From: Botryococcus braunii
Lineage: Eukaryota; Chlorophyta; Trebouxiophyceae
DNA length: 64,000 nt
Assembly: GCA_002005505.1 (NCBI GenBank)
Contig: KV908374.1
Coordinates: forward strand, 608,533-672,532
Direction: 5' to 3'
The notes below the pieces were generated by a model, which saw nothing but the letters and a program-made list of their open reading frames with translations, made no database searches and was not told the origin of the DNA. This document shows, in pieces, positions 35,101-47,742 of this stretch. The position numbers and the translations under genes were made by a program. Each line of letters starts with the position of its first letter. Positions within the stretch are counted from its first letter, which is position 1.

Positions 35101-36451
35101 CCAAGTCCCAGGATGATTAGGATGAGAAGTTGGTCTGTGCAGAATTCGCGATCAATAATTGCGATCACGAATCCATGGGGTCCTCGCCCGTTCTTGCTGA
35201 ACTACGGGTTTCAACCCCACCTGCCAGTCACGATTCTCCCCAACAGACGGGTACCTGGTGCGTCTGACTTTGTCCAGGGCATGCAACGCCTCATCAATGA
35301 GGCCAGGATGACCCATCGGGTGGCCACTGCGAGACAAGCGCAGTATGCCAACACCAAACGAAGGAAAGTTCAATTTGGTGTGGGGGACTGGGTCCGCCTC
35401 TCCTCAAAGAACCTTCGTTTCAAGGTGGGCACGCCCAAGCTCCTCCCGCGTTGGGTAGGGCCGTTCCAAGTGGTGAAACGTGTGGGTACCCAAGCTTATG
35501 AGCTTGACCTCCCAGCACGATGGCGGATTCATGATGTCTTTCATGTCTCCAACCTGGAACGCTACCGTCGGGATGGTTCGATGCAACCCCCACCACCGGC
35601 AGAGGTGCTGGAGGGGGAGGATGAGTAGGAGGTGGAAGCCTTAATGGACCACCGTCGTGTCAATTCACGTGGCCGTCCCAAGTATGAGTACCTTGTCCGC
35701 TGGACGGGTTCCTCGTCAGAGCATGACACCTGGGAAGAGGAACGGAATTTGGCAAATGCTCCCAATGTTGTAAAGGGATACTGGGACAAAGTCAACGCAC
35801 GGGCACCAAGAGGCGGGGCACGTCGTCGTGGGAAGGTTGACTAGGGGAAACACAGCAGCACGAGCCTGTCAAGCTGCGTCACCGGGGGGTCGTGGTTTAC
35901 CCATACGTTCGCGTGATCACAGAACGTCCCCTGACTTGGTGGCTAAGTGTCGTCCAGCCCCTGCCCCTACTATCCGCCCTGAAGTTAGCAACTTCACTGC
36001 TTCTTCGTGGGAATGTGTACACGTGGAGTGTACATCTGTTCACGCCGACGACTGCCCTTTGGGCCCCGTCACTGCGGGATTTTGGTCTAGGCGTACCATA
36101 GAGATACCTCAGGCAAGTGTACACCCAGGCTGGCAGTTGCGGCTGCGGTTTGGTGTCTGGAGGAGACTCACCGGCTCAATGTATAAGATATAGAAGTGTA
36201 GCAGTGACCTTCTATATGCCTCTGCCTGTGACTGTGGCTTGCTTCGGCAGGCCTCCCGGGAGCTCGGTCACCTAGGAGGGGGAGAATGTAGCGCGCCGGT
36301 AGGCAGACGGTGCCGGGGATCGGCCCCGCACGTGCCGGGCGGTACATTGGTACTGGGTGTAGCCTCATAGGCTCGCACTATATATGGTATGGTGCTCGGA
36401 CCATACTAGCACTTTCGTCGGTGCAGGGCCATCCTTTCCAAGAATATTACA
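32161..36451 (+). pseudogene. C2': second copy of the beta C element
   Basis: Gag end, protease, TGA after RLSR (near 33028), then a long open frame 33063-35120 covering RT (YLDDILIYS), RNase H (HCDAS) and integrase up to the shared TAG after AKSQDD. C-terminal integrase is 35095-35628, chromodomain 35632-35844, and tail and LTR follow (36287-36451). This is the longest uninterrupted pol frame of the beta type. Its protease region is shredded by single-base losses that are absent from C2, so those are probably sequencing errors. Confidence 0.87.
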
Positions 36452-37733
36452 TTTTGGTGGCCCATATCCAAGTCGGTGGATTTGCGATGTTGGTTGTTGA
36501 TCCTGTTTGACGCTTAAGTGTGTCTTGCGGATGGTGTCGATGCTTCAGTGTGTCTTCGTTGTTGCCTGTCGTTCTATTTGGGTTGTTTCCCACTAGATCG
36601 AAGGATCAACAACATCTTGGTATCTAGTTCATGGACTTTGGTTGGGAGAATCCATTCTTCGCACCCATATAAGTTCCGATGACGGGGATGGTTGTGGCCT
36701 GCGAGGGTCGACGCCGCGCTTGGTGTGTGGATCCAAGCCAGAAAGTACGGATTTTTTCTGTAATCTTTCTAATGGCGTTTGGCTCCGTCGTCTCCGTGGG
36801 GACGGTGGGGGAGGAAGATGGCACTTCACGATAGTGAGTGTACGCTTCCCCTCATTTGGTGTACTTTGGGTTGCTAACCCTTTGCAAATGTTATCAACTT
36901 GCATTGCCTTGATGAAACTTTGGTGTTTCGAGCATATCGTTGGGATTTCGGTGGTAAAGTGTCAACTTTTCCGGATGCCGATCCTACACGGATATTACAC
37001 GGATATGACGCGGTCTTGCTTTGTTGATTGACACCGAGTAGCATGGAACTGAAAAGCTTTCTCTTTTGAAAGGCTGTTTAGTGCTCGGCTGGATTTGTGG
37101 CATCTTGTTGATTGAACACAAACTTTGCGTGGATGGTCGATTTGGTTCGGGGTTCCACGGCAATCGGGTTCTTCAATTAAGATTTTGTGCATTTATGGGG
37201 CTTTGGGAGCTGCCATAAATGTGGTTGAGCTTTACGTGGGGGTTTGGCTTCCATCATTGCCTCATGAAAGATTTGTCCTCTTGGGCTAGTCTGAAACCCG
37301 CTCTGCTTCACCTCACTATGCAAGTTGCCGGTGTGGCGTGCAATGAGCGATGTGGCGGGGGTGGTGAAGCTACCACATATGCTGAATCTTTGTAGGCGAT
37401 GTGCTCAGGTGTCTCCAAGGAAAAGGAGAAGGTGGCTGAACGCGAGGAAGGGGAAATTCCTCGGGACCGGGGGACAAAGCATCCTGCCAGCAACCACCTC
37501 CTACAGGAGGCATACGGCACTTGGCCAAGCTTCAAAAGAAGCATGGCCTAAGCCTGGACATGCGGGAGGCAACATGCAAGCTGGCTCGGGGAGTTTGCTT
37601 CAGATGCAACCCAGACCACTTTGTATTCGACTGCCCCGGCAAGAGGCCAAGAAGGGGTCTTCTGGCAAGAAGACAAGCCCGGGCACGGGACCTTCTTATG
37701 CTTGAAGGTGTGGGCCTTCGCTTGGCGATGTAA
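36452..37733 (+). pseudogene. C leader and remnant gag
   Basis: Leader begins TTTTGGTGGCCCATATCC, a possible PBS whose tRNA I cannot assign. About 640 bp of it match the D leader. The remnant gag shows only a short basic region and the zinc knuckle CFRCNPDHFVFDC (frame 37521-37733), with one residue fewer than the usual CX4H spacing. No capsid domain is visible in about 580 bp upstream. Protease would follow in the same frame after TAA and TGA stops, but here the sequence switches at 37734. Confidence 0.78.
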
Positions 37734-37783
37734 GCCTTGCATGAATAGACGTCAAACATGCAGTGCTCGGTGGTGCAAGAAAA
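37734..37783. other. Strand-switch junction
   Basis: After CCTTGCATG the sequence continues as the opposite strand of the same locus (AATAGACGTCAAACATGCA), using the shared hexamer TGCATG. It then changes to about 22 bp of unassigned filler before the D3 LTR at 37784. Confidence 0.75.
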
Positions 37784-39235
37784 TGTAATATTCTTGCAAA
37801 GGATGGCCCTGCACCGACGAAAAGTGCTAGTATGGTCCGAGCACCATACCATATATAGTGCGAGCCTATGAGGCTACACCCAGTACCAATGTACCGCCCG
37901 GCACGTGCGGGGACGAGCCCCGGCACCGTCTGCCTACCGGCGCGCTACATTCTCCCCCTCCTAGGTGACCAAGCTCCTGCGAGGTCCTAAGAGGAGATGT
38001 CTAGAGAGTCGCTTTTATGCCTTATGTGAGAAGACACCCTAGAGAATCGCTTCAACGCCTCGTGGAACTTGTAGCGCAACCATCAGCCAAAGGCCGTCAT
38101 CATATGGTCACTCCCCTATGGGGTACACAGCTCTCACCTCCCAACGTAAGCCTCATCTCTCTTTCTCTTCTCACTATCCAGCGTAAGCTTCCTCTCTCCC
38201 TCTCTCCTCCCCCCAAAGACACGTTGCCCACCACGAGGCCCACGTGGTGAACGGGTCTATGGACCAATGCCAGGCAAGGAGCAGAGGCAACTGGGCCAGG
38301 CAGACAAAAGAAGTGTCTAATGTGCCGCAACACAAAAGAACAAATCCTTCATTATGCAATGATGGAAGCAAAACCAGCATGCAAAGCTCAATCCACATTT
38401 ATGGCATTTTCCAACGGCCCCATAAATGCAGTACTAAGCAAACCGAGCACTAAAAGAGACTGTGAAAATAGAAAGTATTTTCAGCTCCATGCTTCTCGGC
38501 GCCAATCAACAAAGCAAGACCTCGTCATATCCGTGTAAGATCGGCATCCGGAAAAGTTGACACTTTACCACCGAAACCCCAACGATATGCTCGAAACACC
38601 AAAGTTTCATTAAGGCAATGCAAGTTGAAAAACAATTGCAAAGGATTAGCAACCCAAAGCAAACCAAACGAGGGGAAGCGCACACTCACCATCGTGAAGT
38701 GCCACCTTCCTCCCCCACCGTCCCCACGGAAACGGCGGAGCCAAACGCCATTAGAAAGATTACAGAAAAATCCGAACTTTCTTGCTTGGATCCACACACC
38801 AAGCTTGGCGTCGACCTTCGTAGGCCAGAACCATCCCCGTCATCGGATCTTATATGGGTGCGAAGAATAGATTCTCCCAACCAAAGTCCATGAACTAGAT
38901 ACCAAGGTGTTGTTGATCCTTCGATCTAGTGGGAAACAACCCAAATAGAACGACAGGCAGCAACGAAGACACACTTAAGCATCTACACCATCCGTAAGAC
39001 ACACTTAAGCGTCAAGCAGGATCAACAACCAACATCGCAAGTCCACCGACTTGGATATGGGCCACCAAAATGTAATATTCTTGGAAAGGATGGCCCTGCA
39101 CCGACGAAAGTGCTAGTATGGTCCGAGCACCATACCATATACTGTGCGAGCCTACGAGGCTACACCCAGTACCAATGTACCGCCCGGCACGTGCGGGGAC
39201 GAGCCCCGGCACCGTCTGCCTACCGGCGCGCTACA
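37784..39235 (-). mobile_element. D3: complete non-coding D element
   Basis: 3' LTR 37784-37949 (166 bp, one extra A), internal 37950-39070, 5' LTR 39071-39235. It has the polypurine tract, leader and primer-site region. This is the best full-length D copy (1,452 bp). No TSD is seen, because both sides join other C/D sequence. Confidence 0.88.
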
Positions 39236-40352
39236 TTCTCCCCCTCCTAGGTGACCAAGCTCCTGCGAGGTCCTAAGAGGAGATGTCTAGAGAGTCGCTT
39301 TTATGCCTTATGTGAGAAGACACCCTAGAGAATCGCTTCAACGCCTCGTGGAACTTGTAGCGCAACCATCAGCCAAAGGCCGTCATCATATGGTCACTCC
39401 CCTATGGGGTACACAGCTCTCACCTCCCAACGTAAGCCTCATCTCTCTTTCTCTTCTCACTATCCAGCGTAAGCTTCCTCTCTCCCTCTCTCCTCCCCCC
39501 AAAGACACGTTGCCCACCACGAGGCCCACGTGGTGAACGGGTCTATGGACCAATGCCAGGCAAGGAGCAGAGGCAACTGGGCCAGGCAGACAAAAGAAGT
39601 GTCTAATGTGCCGCAACACAAAAGAACAAATCCTTCATTAAGCAATGATGGAAGCAAAACCAGCATGCAAAGCTCAATCCACATTTATGGCATTTTCCAA
39701 CGGCCCCATAAATGCAGTACTAAGCAAACCGAGCACTAAAAGAGACTGTGAAAATAGAAAGCATTTTCAGCTCCATGCTACTCGGCGCCAATCAGCAAAG
39801 CAAGACCTCGTCATACCCGTGTAGGATCTGCATCCGGAAAAGTTGACACTTTACCATCGAAACCCCAACGATATGCTTGAAACACCAAAGTTTCATTAAG
39901 GCAATGCAAGTTGAAAAACAATTGCAAAGGATTAGCAACCCAAAGCAAACCAAACGAGGGGAAGCGCACACTCACCATCGTGAAGTGCCACCTTCCTCCC
40001 CCACCGTCCCCACGGAAACGGCGGAGCCAAACGCCATTAGAAAGATTACAGAAAAATCCGAACTTTCTTGCTTGGATCCACACACCAAGCTTGGCGTCGA
40101 CCTTCGCAGGCCAGAACCATCCCCGTCATCCGAACTTATATGGGTGCGAAGAACGGATTCTCCCAACCAAAGTCCGTGAAGGTGATACCAAGGTGTTGTT
40201 GATCCGTCGATCTAGTGGAAACAACCCAAATAGGACGACAGGCAGCAACGAAGACACACTTAAGCATCGACACCATCCGCAAGACACACTTAAGCGCCAA
40301 GAGGATCAACAACCAACATCGCAAGTCCACCGACTTGGATATGGGCCACCAG
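39071..40352 (-). mobile_element. D4: D element in tandem with D3
   Basis: It shares the LTR 39071-39235 with D3, giving LTR-D-LTR-D. The internal part 39236-40352 is complete up to GGGCCACCA, but its 5' LTR is replaced by unrelated sequence from 40353. Confidence 0.85.
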
Positions 40353-40612
40353 TCCGAACATGTGAGCCATGGTGCCGACCAACATGGTGCTGAACGCGAA
40401 AGGATCTCGGACCACAAAGATTGCAAAATCTACAGGAAACGGCATGGCCAGCTCAAAGCATGCCTACCGGACCGGAAACATGGCTGGCTTCAGGACACTT
40501 TTACTGGCGGCTCCGGAAGCAGCCCACCCATTAAGCCGCATGTAGTTATATCATTGCTTGCGAAGCCGTGTAATTCTGGAGGCCTGCACCACACTAGTAG
40601 CCGCACCTACAC
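40353..40612. other. Unassigned 260-bp segment
   Basis: This sequence matches neither C, D, A, B nor E anywhere else in the window. It lies where D4's 5' LTR should start and ends at CACCCAGT inside an LTR. A minus-strand frame stays open for about 40 codons (about 40475-40355) but gives no recognisable motif. It could be filler copied from elsewhere or a captured host fragment. Confidence 0.5.
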
Positions 40613-43600
40613 CACCCAGTACCAATGTACCGCCCGGCACGTGCGGGGCGAGCCCCGGCACCGTCTGCCTACCGGCGCGCTACATTCTCCCCCTCCTAGG
40701 TGACCGAGCTCCCGGGAGGCCTGCCGAAGCAAGCCACAGTCACAGGCAGAGGCATATAGAAGGTCACTGCTACACTTCTATATCTTATACATTGAGCCGG
40801 TGAGTCTCCTCCAGACACCAAACCGCAGCCGCAACTGCCAGCCTGGGTGTACACTTGCCTGAGGTATCTCTATGGTACGCCTAGACCAAAATCCCGCAGT
40901 GACGGGGCCCAAAGGGCAGTCGTCGGCGTGAACAGATGTACACTCCACGTGTACACATTCCCACGAAGAAGCAGTGAAGTTGCTAACTTCAGGGCGGATA
41001 GTAGGGGCAGGGGCTGGACGACACTTAGCCACCAAGTCAGGGGACGTTCTGTGATCACGCGAACGTATGGGTAAACCACGACCCCCCGGTGACGCAGCTT
41101 GACAGGCTCGTGCTGCTGTGTTTCCCCTAGTCAACCTTCCCACGACGACGTGCCCCGCCTCTTGGTGCCCGTGCGTTGACTTTGTCCCAGTATCCCTTTA
41201 CAACATTGGGAGCATTTGCCAAATTCCGTTCCTCTTCCCAGGTGTCATGCTCTGACGAGGAACCCGTCCAGCGGACAAGGTACTCATACTTGGGACGGCC
41301 ACGTGAATTGACACGACGGTGGTCCATTAAGGCTTCCACCTCGTACTCATCCTCCCCCTCCAGCACCTCTGCCGGTGGTGGGGGTTGCATCGAACCATCC
41401 CGACGGTAGCGTTCCAGGTTGGAGACATGAAAGACATCATGAATCCGCCATCGTGCTGGGAGGTCAAGCTCATAAGCTTGGGTACCCACACGTTTCACCA
41501 CTTGGAACGGCCCTACCCAACGCGGGAGGAGCTTGGGCGTGCCCACCTTGAAACGAAGGTTCTTTGAGGAGAGGCGGACCCAGTCCCCCACACCAAATTG
41601 AACTTTCCTTCGTTTGGTGTTGGCATACTGCGCTTGTCTCGCAGTGGCCACCCGATGGGTCATCCTGGCCTCATTGATGAGGCGTTGCATGCCCTGAACA
41701 AAGTCAGACGCACCAGGTACCCGTCTGTTGGGAGAATCGTGACTGGCAGGTGGGGTTGAAACCCGTAGTTCAGCAAGAACGGGCGAGGACCCCATGGATT
41801 CGTGATCGCAATTATTGATCGCGAATTCTGCACAGACCAACTTCTCATCCCAATCATCCTGGGACTTGGCCACATACATGCGTAGCATGTCCTCGAGCAC
41901 TCGATTCACTCGCTCAGTCTGCCCATCCGTTTGCGGATGGTAGGCTGTCGACATGGCTTGTCGAGTCCCAATGGATTGACACAAGGCTCTAGAAAAGTGG
42001 CTGGTGAAGAGCTTATCTCTATCAGATACCACCACTTGGGGAACACCATGCAACTTCCACACATTGTCAACGTACAGCTTAGCCGTCTACTCAGCCGTAG
42101 CTTTGGTGGTTGTTGGCATAAGATGCACCATCTTGGTCAGCTTATCCACTACGACGAAAATGGCATCATGACCCTTGCCTGTTCTAGGCAGTTGGGTAAT
42201 GAGATCCATAGTCACCGTGTGCCAAGGATTCAGCGGCAACTCTAAAGGTTGCAGCAACCCCGCAGGCAAAGTGTTCCGAGCCTTGTTCTTCTGACACAAG
42301 TGGCACGTTAGCACGTAACGTTCGATGTCAGCAAGCATGGTAGGCCACCAATAATGGCGCCTTACCAAGGCCAAGGTTTTCTTCACTCCTTGATGGCCAG
42401 CATACGGGCTATCATGCAGTTCCTTAAGGATGTGAGCTCGCAGCCCAAAAGCATCCGGAACCACGGCCTTCCCTCCCTCAGAAGGAAGCCGTCAAAGTCT
42501 AGCAGACCTTCAACATTCTGCTTATCTTGGAACCATGGGTCTTGAGAAACCCTGGACAAATTTGTCCTTCCAAGACAGAGCAACCCCGGCCGCGGCACTC
42601 CCCTCCCCCGCAGAGCGGATAGTGCCAACCAAGGCACAAAGAGAGAGCGTTGGCAGACAACGGTGCGCCGGGTGCGAACACCCACCAATCACCACGCCAT
42701 TGATGATTGGACAAGGAGCCTCGTAGTCGGACGGATGCCGACTCAAAGCGTCAGCCACCACATTGGACGTCCCGGGGCATAGTCCATGCGAAAATTGAAC
42801 CCGAAAGGAACTCGGCCCACCTGGTTTGCCGTCTACTTAAAGTAGGCAAAGTGTCCAAGTAAGTGATAGCCTTGTGGTCCGTGACACACGAAACTCAGGG
42901 GCCCCCTCAGGTAGCACCTCCAGACTGTCAATGCATGCACCACAGCAGAAGTTCTTGCTCCCTAGTAGGATAGTTAACCTCAGCGGGAGTCAAGCGACGA
43001 CTCTCGTAGGCAACTGGGCGACCCTCCTGGTACAACACGGCCCCCAACCCTGCCAAAGACGCATCGCAATGGACCTCAAACGGCTTTGAGAAGTCAGGAT
43101 ACGCTAAGCAAGGTGCATGTGTCAAGGCATGTTTAATCTCGGTAAACGCCCGAACACACCCAGCACTCCATACCCAGGTCACACCTTGGCGTAGGAGTCT
43201 GTACAGTGGCGATGCAAGTGCTGCAAAATTGCGAACAAACTTGCGAAAGTAAGTTGCCAGCCCCAGGAAAGACCGCAACTCGCCAACATTCTTCGGTGTG
43301 CTCCAATTAGCAACTGAAGCCACCTTGCGTGGGTCCACTTTAATCCCATCTGCTGAGACTAAATGGCCCAAGTACTCCAGCTCATCCTTGGCGAAAGAGC
43401 ACTTCTTTAGGTTAGCATACAACTTATGCTGCCGCAACAGTTCAAGGACTTTGCGGAGATGCTCCCTATGCTCTTCAATGGACTTGCTGTAGATGAGGAT
43501 GTCATCAAGGTACACGAGCACAAACTTGTGCAGGTAAGGAGCAAAGATAGCAATCATGGCAGTTTGAAACGTGGCCGGGGCATTAGTCAGCCCAAATGGC

Positions 43601-46138
43601 AAAACCCGCCACTCGAACAACCCCGCGGGTGTTCTGAAAGCTGTCTTTGGCATATCCTCATCTGTGATCCGGATCTGGTGATAGCCAGACGTGAGGTCAA
43701 GACTAGAGAACACTGTAGAACCCTGCAGTTGATCAAGAGTTTCATCGATACGAGGCATCGGATACCTGTTCTTGACCGTCTGTCGATTCAAAGCTCGGTA
43801 ATCAATGACCATCCGGAGGATTCCATCCTTCTTTTGCACAAAAAGAATGGGCGCACCATAGGGTGATGTAGACGGCTGTATATACCCTTTGTCCAACAAT
43901 AGCTTTGTCTGGCGTAACGCCTCATCATACTCTCAGCGTGAAAGCCGGTACAACGGACGAGACGGTGGACGAGCATGTGGATCGCTCAAGGGTATAGTGT
44001 GTCTAACCCCTTGCCTCTCAGGCGGAAGGTGCGGGACATCTTCAGGGAAAACATCTTGGAATTCACTGAGTATGTCAACAACAGGAGAGTTGGGAGAAGG
44101 AATGGAGACATTCGGATCGGTAGATAGATCGGTTACAATTGCCAGAAAGGACTGGCAGCCCTTCCTGCTTAACCTTCTAGCCTGCACTGCAGACAAAACC
44201 AATCTAGGCACATCCTCCACTTCTGAACCCTTCAAAGGCCTCTCCTCCTTAGGCGGGCAACGCAAAACGAACGGCTTGTTCTTTCTTGTATACCCCCTAA
44301 CGGTGTCCTCTTCAAACATGAGATTTGCACGGAATGTCTTTAACCAGGGAGTCCCCAACAGCACATTCCAATCCATGGCAAAGTCTAGCACAAGACACGA
44401 CACCTTAGCAAACTGTACCCCCTGGATGACATTGTCTAAGACAGCACATCCGATGTGGTTTACAGTTCTCCCGTCAGCCAACTTAATGCTTAAAGAATCC
44501 CCCTTCGGCGGCACAATCTCCAAGTGAAGGGCTTTAGCAAAGTCTGCACTGACCACATTGCAAGAAGCTCCCGAGTCCAGCATCGCCGTGGCCTTGCTCC
44601 CCTGCACCTCGGCAGGAAACACCAAGCTGTGACACGGCTTCTTGACAAGCAAATGCATGAATAGACGTCAAACATGCAAGGCTTACATCGCCAAGCGAAG
44701 GCCCACACCTTCAAGCATAAGAAGGTCCCGTGCCCGGGCTTGTCTTCTTGCCAGAAGACCCCTTCTTGGCCTCTTGCCGGGGCAGTCGAATACAAAGTGG
44801 TCTGGGTTGCATCTGAAGCAAACTCCCCGAGCCAGCTTGCATGTTGCCTCCCGCATGTCCAGGCTTAGGCCATGCTTCTTTTGAAGCTTGGCCAAGTGCC
44901 GTATGCCTCCTGTAGGAGGTGGTTGCTGGCAGGATGCTTTGTCCCCCGGTCCCGAGGAATTTCCCCTTCCTCGCGTTCAGCCACCTTCTCCTTTTCCTTG
45001 GAGACACCTGAGCACATCGCCTACAAAGATTCAGCATATGTGGTAGCTTCACCACCCCCGCCACATCGCTCATTGCACGCCACACCGGCAACTTGCATAG
45101 TGAGGTGAAGCAGAGCGGGTTTCAGACTAGCCCAAGAGGACAAATCTTTCATGAGGCAATGATGGAAGCCAAACCCCCACGTAAAGCTCAACCACATTTA
45201 TGGCAGCTCCCAAAGCCCCATAAATGCACAAAATCTTAATTGAAGAACCCGATTGCCGTGGAACCCCGAACCAAATCGACGATCCACGCAAAGTTTGTGT
45301 TCAATCAACAAGATGCCACAAATCCAGCCGAGCACTAAACAGCCTTTCAAAAGAGAAAGCTTTTCAGTTCCATGCTACTCGGTGTCAATCAACAAAGCAA
45401 GACCGCGTCATATCCGTGTAATATCCGTGTAGGATCGGCATCCGGAAAAGTTGACACTTTACCACCGAAATCCCAACGATATGCTCGAAACACCAAAGTT
45501 TCATCAAGGCAATGCAAGTTGATAACATTTGCAAAGGGTTAGCAACCCAAAGTACACCAAATGAGGGGAAGCGTACACTCACTATCGTGAAGTGCCATCT
45601 TCCTCCCCCACCGTCCCCACGGAACGACGGAGCCAAACGCCATTAGAAAGATTACAGAAAAATCCGAACTTTCTGCTTGGATCCACACACCAAGCTTGGC
45701 GTCGACCTCGTAGGCCAAACCATCCCCGTCATCGGATCTTATATGGGTGCGAAGAATAGATTCTCCCAACCAAAGTCCATGAACTAGATACCAAGTGTTG
45801 TTGATCCTTCGATCTAGTGGGAAACAACCCAAATAGAACGACAGGCACAACGAAGACACACTTAAGCATCACACCATCCGTAAGACACACTTAAGCGTCA
45901 AGCAGGATCAACAACCAACATCGCAAGTCCACCGACTTGGATATGGGCCACCAAATCCACCGATATGGCCAAAATGTAATATTCTTGGAAAGGATGGCCC
46001 TGCACCGACGAAAGTGCTAGTATGGTCCGACACCATACCATATACTGTGCGAGCCTACGAGGCTACACCCAGTACCAATGTACCGCCCGGCACGTGCGGG
46101 GACGAGCCCCGGCACCGTCTGCCTACCGGCGCGCTACA
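40613..46138 (-). pseudogene. C3: most complete C element
   Basis: 3' LTR fragment (40613-40684), tail, chromodomain and integrase C terminus (42062-41127), integrase (42464-42087), RT/RNase H (43899-42928), protease (44658-43933), gag knuckle (44895-44683), leader and 5' LTR (46138-45975). It alone keeps TAC in the chromodomain start (EDEYEVEAL) and TGG after AKSQDD, where the other copies have TAG. It still has the TGA after RLSR, a TAG after TKATAE and frameshifts near 41730-41790, 42475, 42550 and 42900. It may be closest to the functional ancestor. Confidence 0.87.
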
Positions 46139-46956
46139 CCGTGTCACAGCTTGTGTTTCCTGCCGAGGTGCAGGGAGCAAGGCCACGGCGATGCTGGACT
46201 CGGGAGCTTCTTGCAATGTGGTCAGTGCAGACTTTGCTAAGCCCTTCACTTGGAGATGTGCCCGAAGGGGATTCTTTAAGCATTAAGTTGGCTGACGGAG
46301 AACTGTAAACCACATCGATGTGCTGTCTTAGACAATGTCATCCAGGGGTACAGTTTGCTAAGTGTCGTGTCTTGTGCTAGACTTGCCATGGATTGGAATG
46401 TGCTGTTGGGACTCCTGGTTAAAGACATTCCGTGCAAATCTCATGTTGAAGAGGACACCGTAGGGGTATACAAAAGAACAAGCCGTTCGTTTTGCGTTGC
46501 CCGCCTAAGGAGGAGAGGCCTTTGAAGGGTTCAGAAGTGAGGATGTGCCTAGATTGGTTTTGTCTGCAGTGCAGGCTAGAAGGTTAAGCAGGAAGGGCTG
46601 CCAGTCCTTCTGGCAATTGTAACCGATCTATCTACCGATCCGAATGTCTCCATTCCTTCTCCCAACTCTCCTGTTGTTGACATACTCAGTGAATTCCAAG
46701 ATGTTTCCCTGAAGATGTCCGCACCTTCCGCCTGAGAGGCAAGGGGTTAGACACACTATACCTTGAGCGATCCACATGCTCGTCCACCGTCTCGTCCGTT
46801 GTACCGCTTTCACGCTGAGAGTATGATGAGGCGTTACGCCAGACAAAGCTATTGTTGGACAAAGGGTATATACAGCCGTCTACATCACCTATGGTGCGCC
46901 ATTCTTTTTGTGCAAAGAAGGATGGAATCCTCCGGATGGTCATTGATTACCGAGCA
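46139..46956 (+). pseudogene. C4: protease-RT fragment
   Basis: Begins at CCGTGTCACAG within the protease start, directly after the LTR end at 46138, and runs to the first RT block (VIDYRA). It then switches at ACCGAGC to D leader on the minus strand. Some 20 single-base losses in homopolymers break the frame. The same stretch elsewhere is intact, so consensus errors are likely. Confidence 0.82.
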
Positions 46957-47742
46957 CTAAAAGAGACTGTGAAAATAGAAAGCATTTTCAGCTCCATGCT
47001 ACTCGGCGCCAATCAACAAAGCAAGACCTCGTCATATCCGTGTAAGATCGGCATCTGGAAAAGTTGACACTTTACCACAGAAATCCCAACGATATGCTCG
47101 AAACACCAAAGTTTCATTAAGGCAATGCAAGTTGAAAAACAATTGCAAAGGATTAGCAACCCAAAGCAAACCAAACGAGGGGAAGCGCACACTCACCATC
47201 GTGAAGTGCCACCTTCCTCCCCCACCGTCCCCACGGAAACGGCGGAGCCAAACGCCATTAGAAAGATTACAGAAAAATCCGAACTTTCTTGCTTGGATCC
47301 ACACACCAAGCTTGGCGTCGACCTTCGTAGGCCAGAACCATCCCCGTCATCCGAACTTATATGGGTGCGAAGAACGGATTCTCCCAACCAAAGTCCGTGA
47401 AGGTGATACCAAGGTGTTGTTGATCCGTCGATCTAGTGGGAAACAACCCAAATACGACGACAGGCAGGAACGAAGACACACTTAAGTATCGACACCATCC
47501 GCAAGACACACTAAAGCGTCAATCGGGATCAACAACCAACATCGCAAGTCCACCGACTTGGATATGGGCCACCAAAATGTAATATTCTTGGAAAGGATGG
47601 CCCTGCACCGACGAAAGTGCTAGTATGGTCCGAGCACCATACCATATATAGTGCGAGCCTATGAGGCTACACCCAGTACCAATGTACCGCCCGGCACGTG
47701 CGGGGCCGATCCCCGGCACCGTCTGCCTACCGGCGCGCTACA
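46951..47742 (-). repeat. D5: 5' half of a D element with LTR
   Basis: Leader from GCACTAAAAGAGACTG to the primer-site region, then the LTR 47578-47742. Nearly identical to the matching part of D1. The LTR also serves as 3' LTR of the C5 copy on its right. Confidence 0.85.

Larger units (their letters stand above)
15808..36051. repeat. 10.1-kb tandem duplication
   Basis: Unit 1 (15808-25933) and unit 2 (25934-36051) have the same order: C tail and LTR (+), gag scrap (-), C copy (-), LTR (-), D fragment (-), C copy (+). The offset is about 10,121 bp for the minus C copy. It drops to 10,112 after nine single-base losses in unit 2 (31580-32820) and rises to 10,116 after four losses in unit 1 (about 23980-24490). 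Apart from indels the units look nearly identical by eye. Confidence 0.85.
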
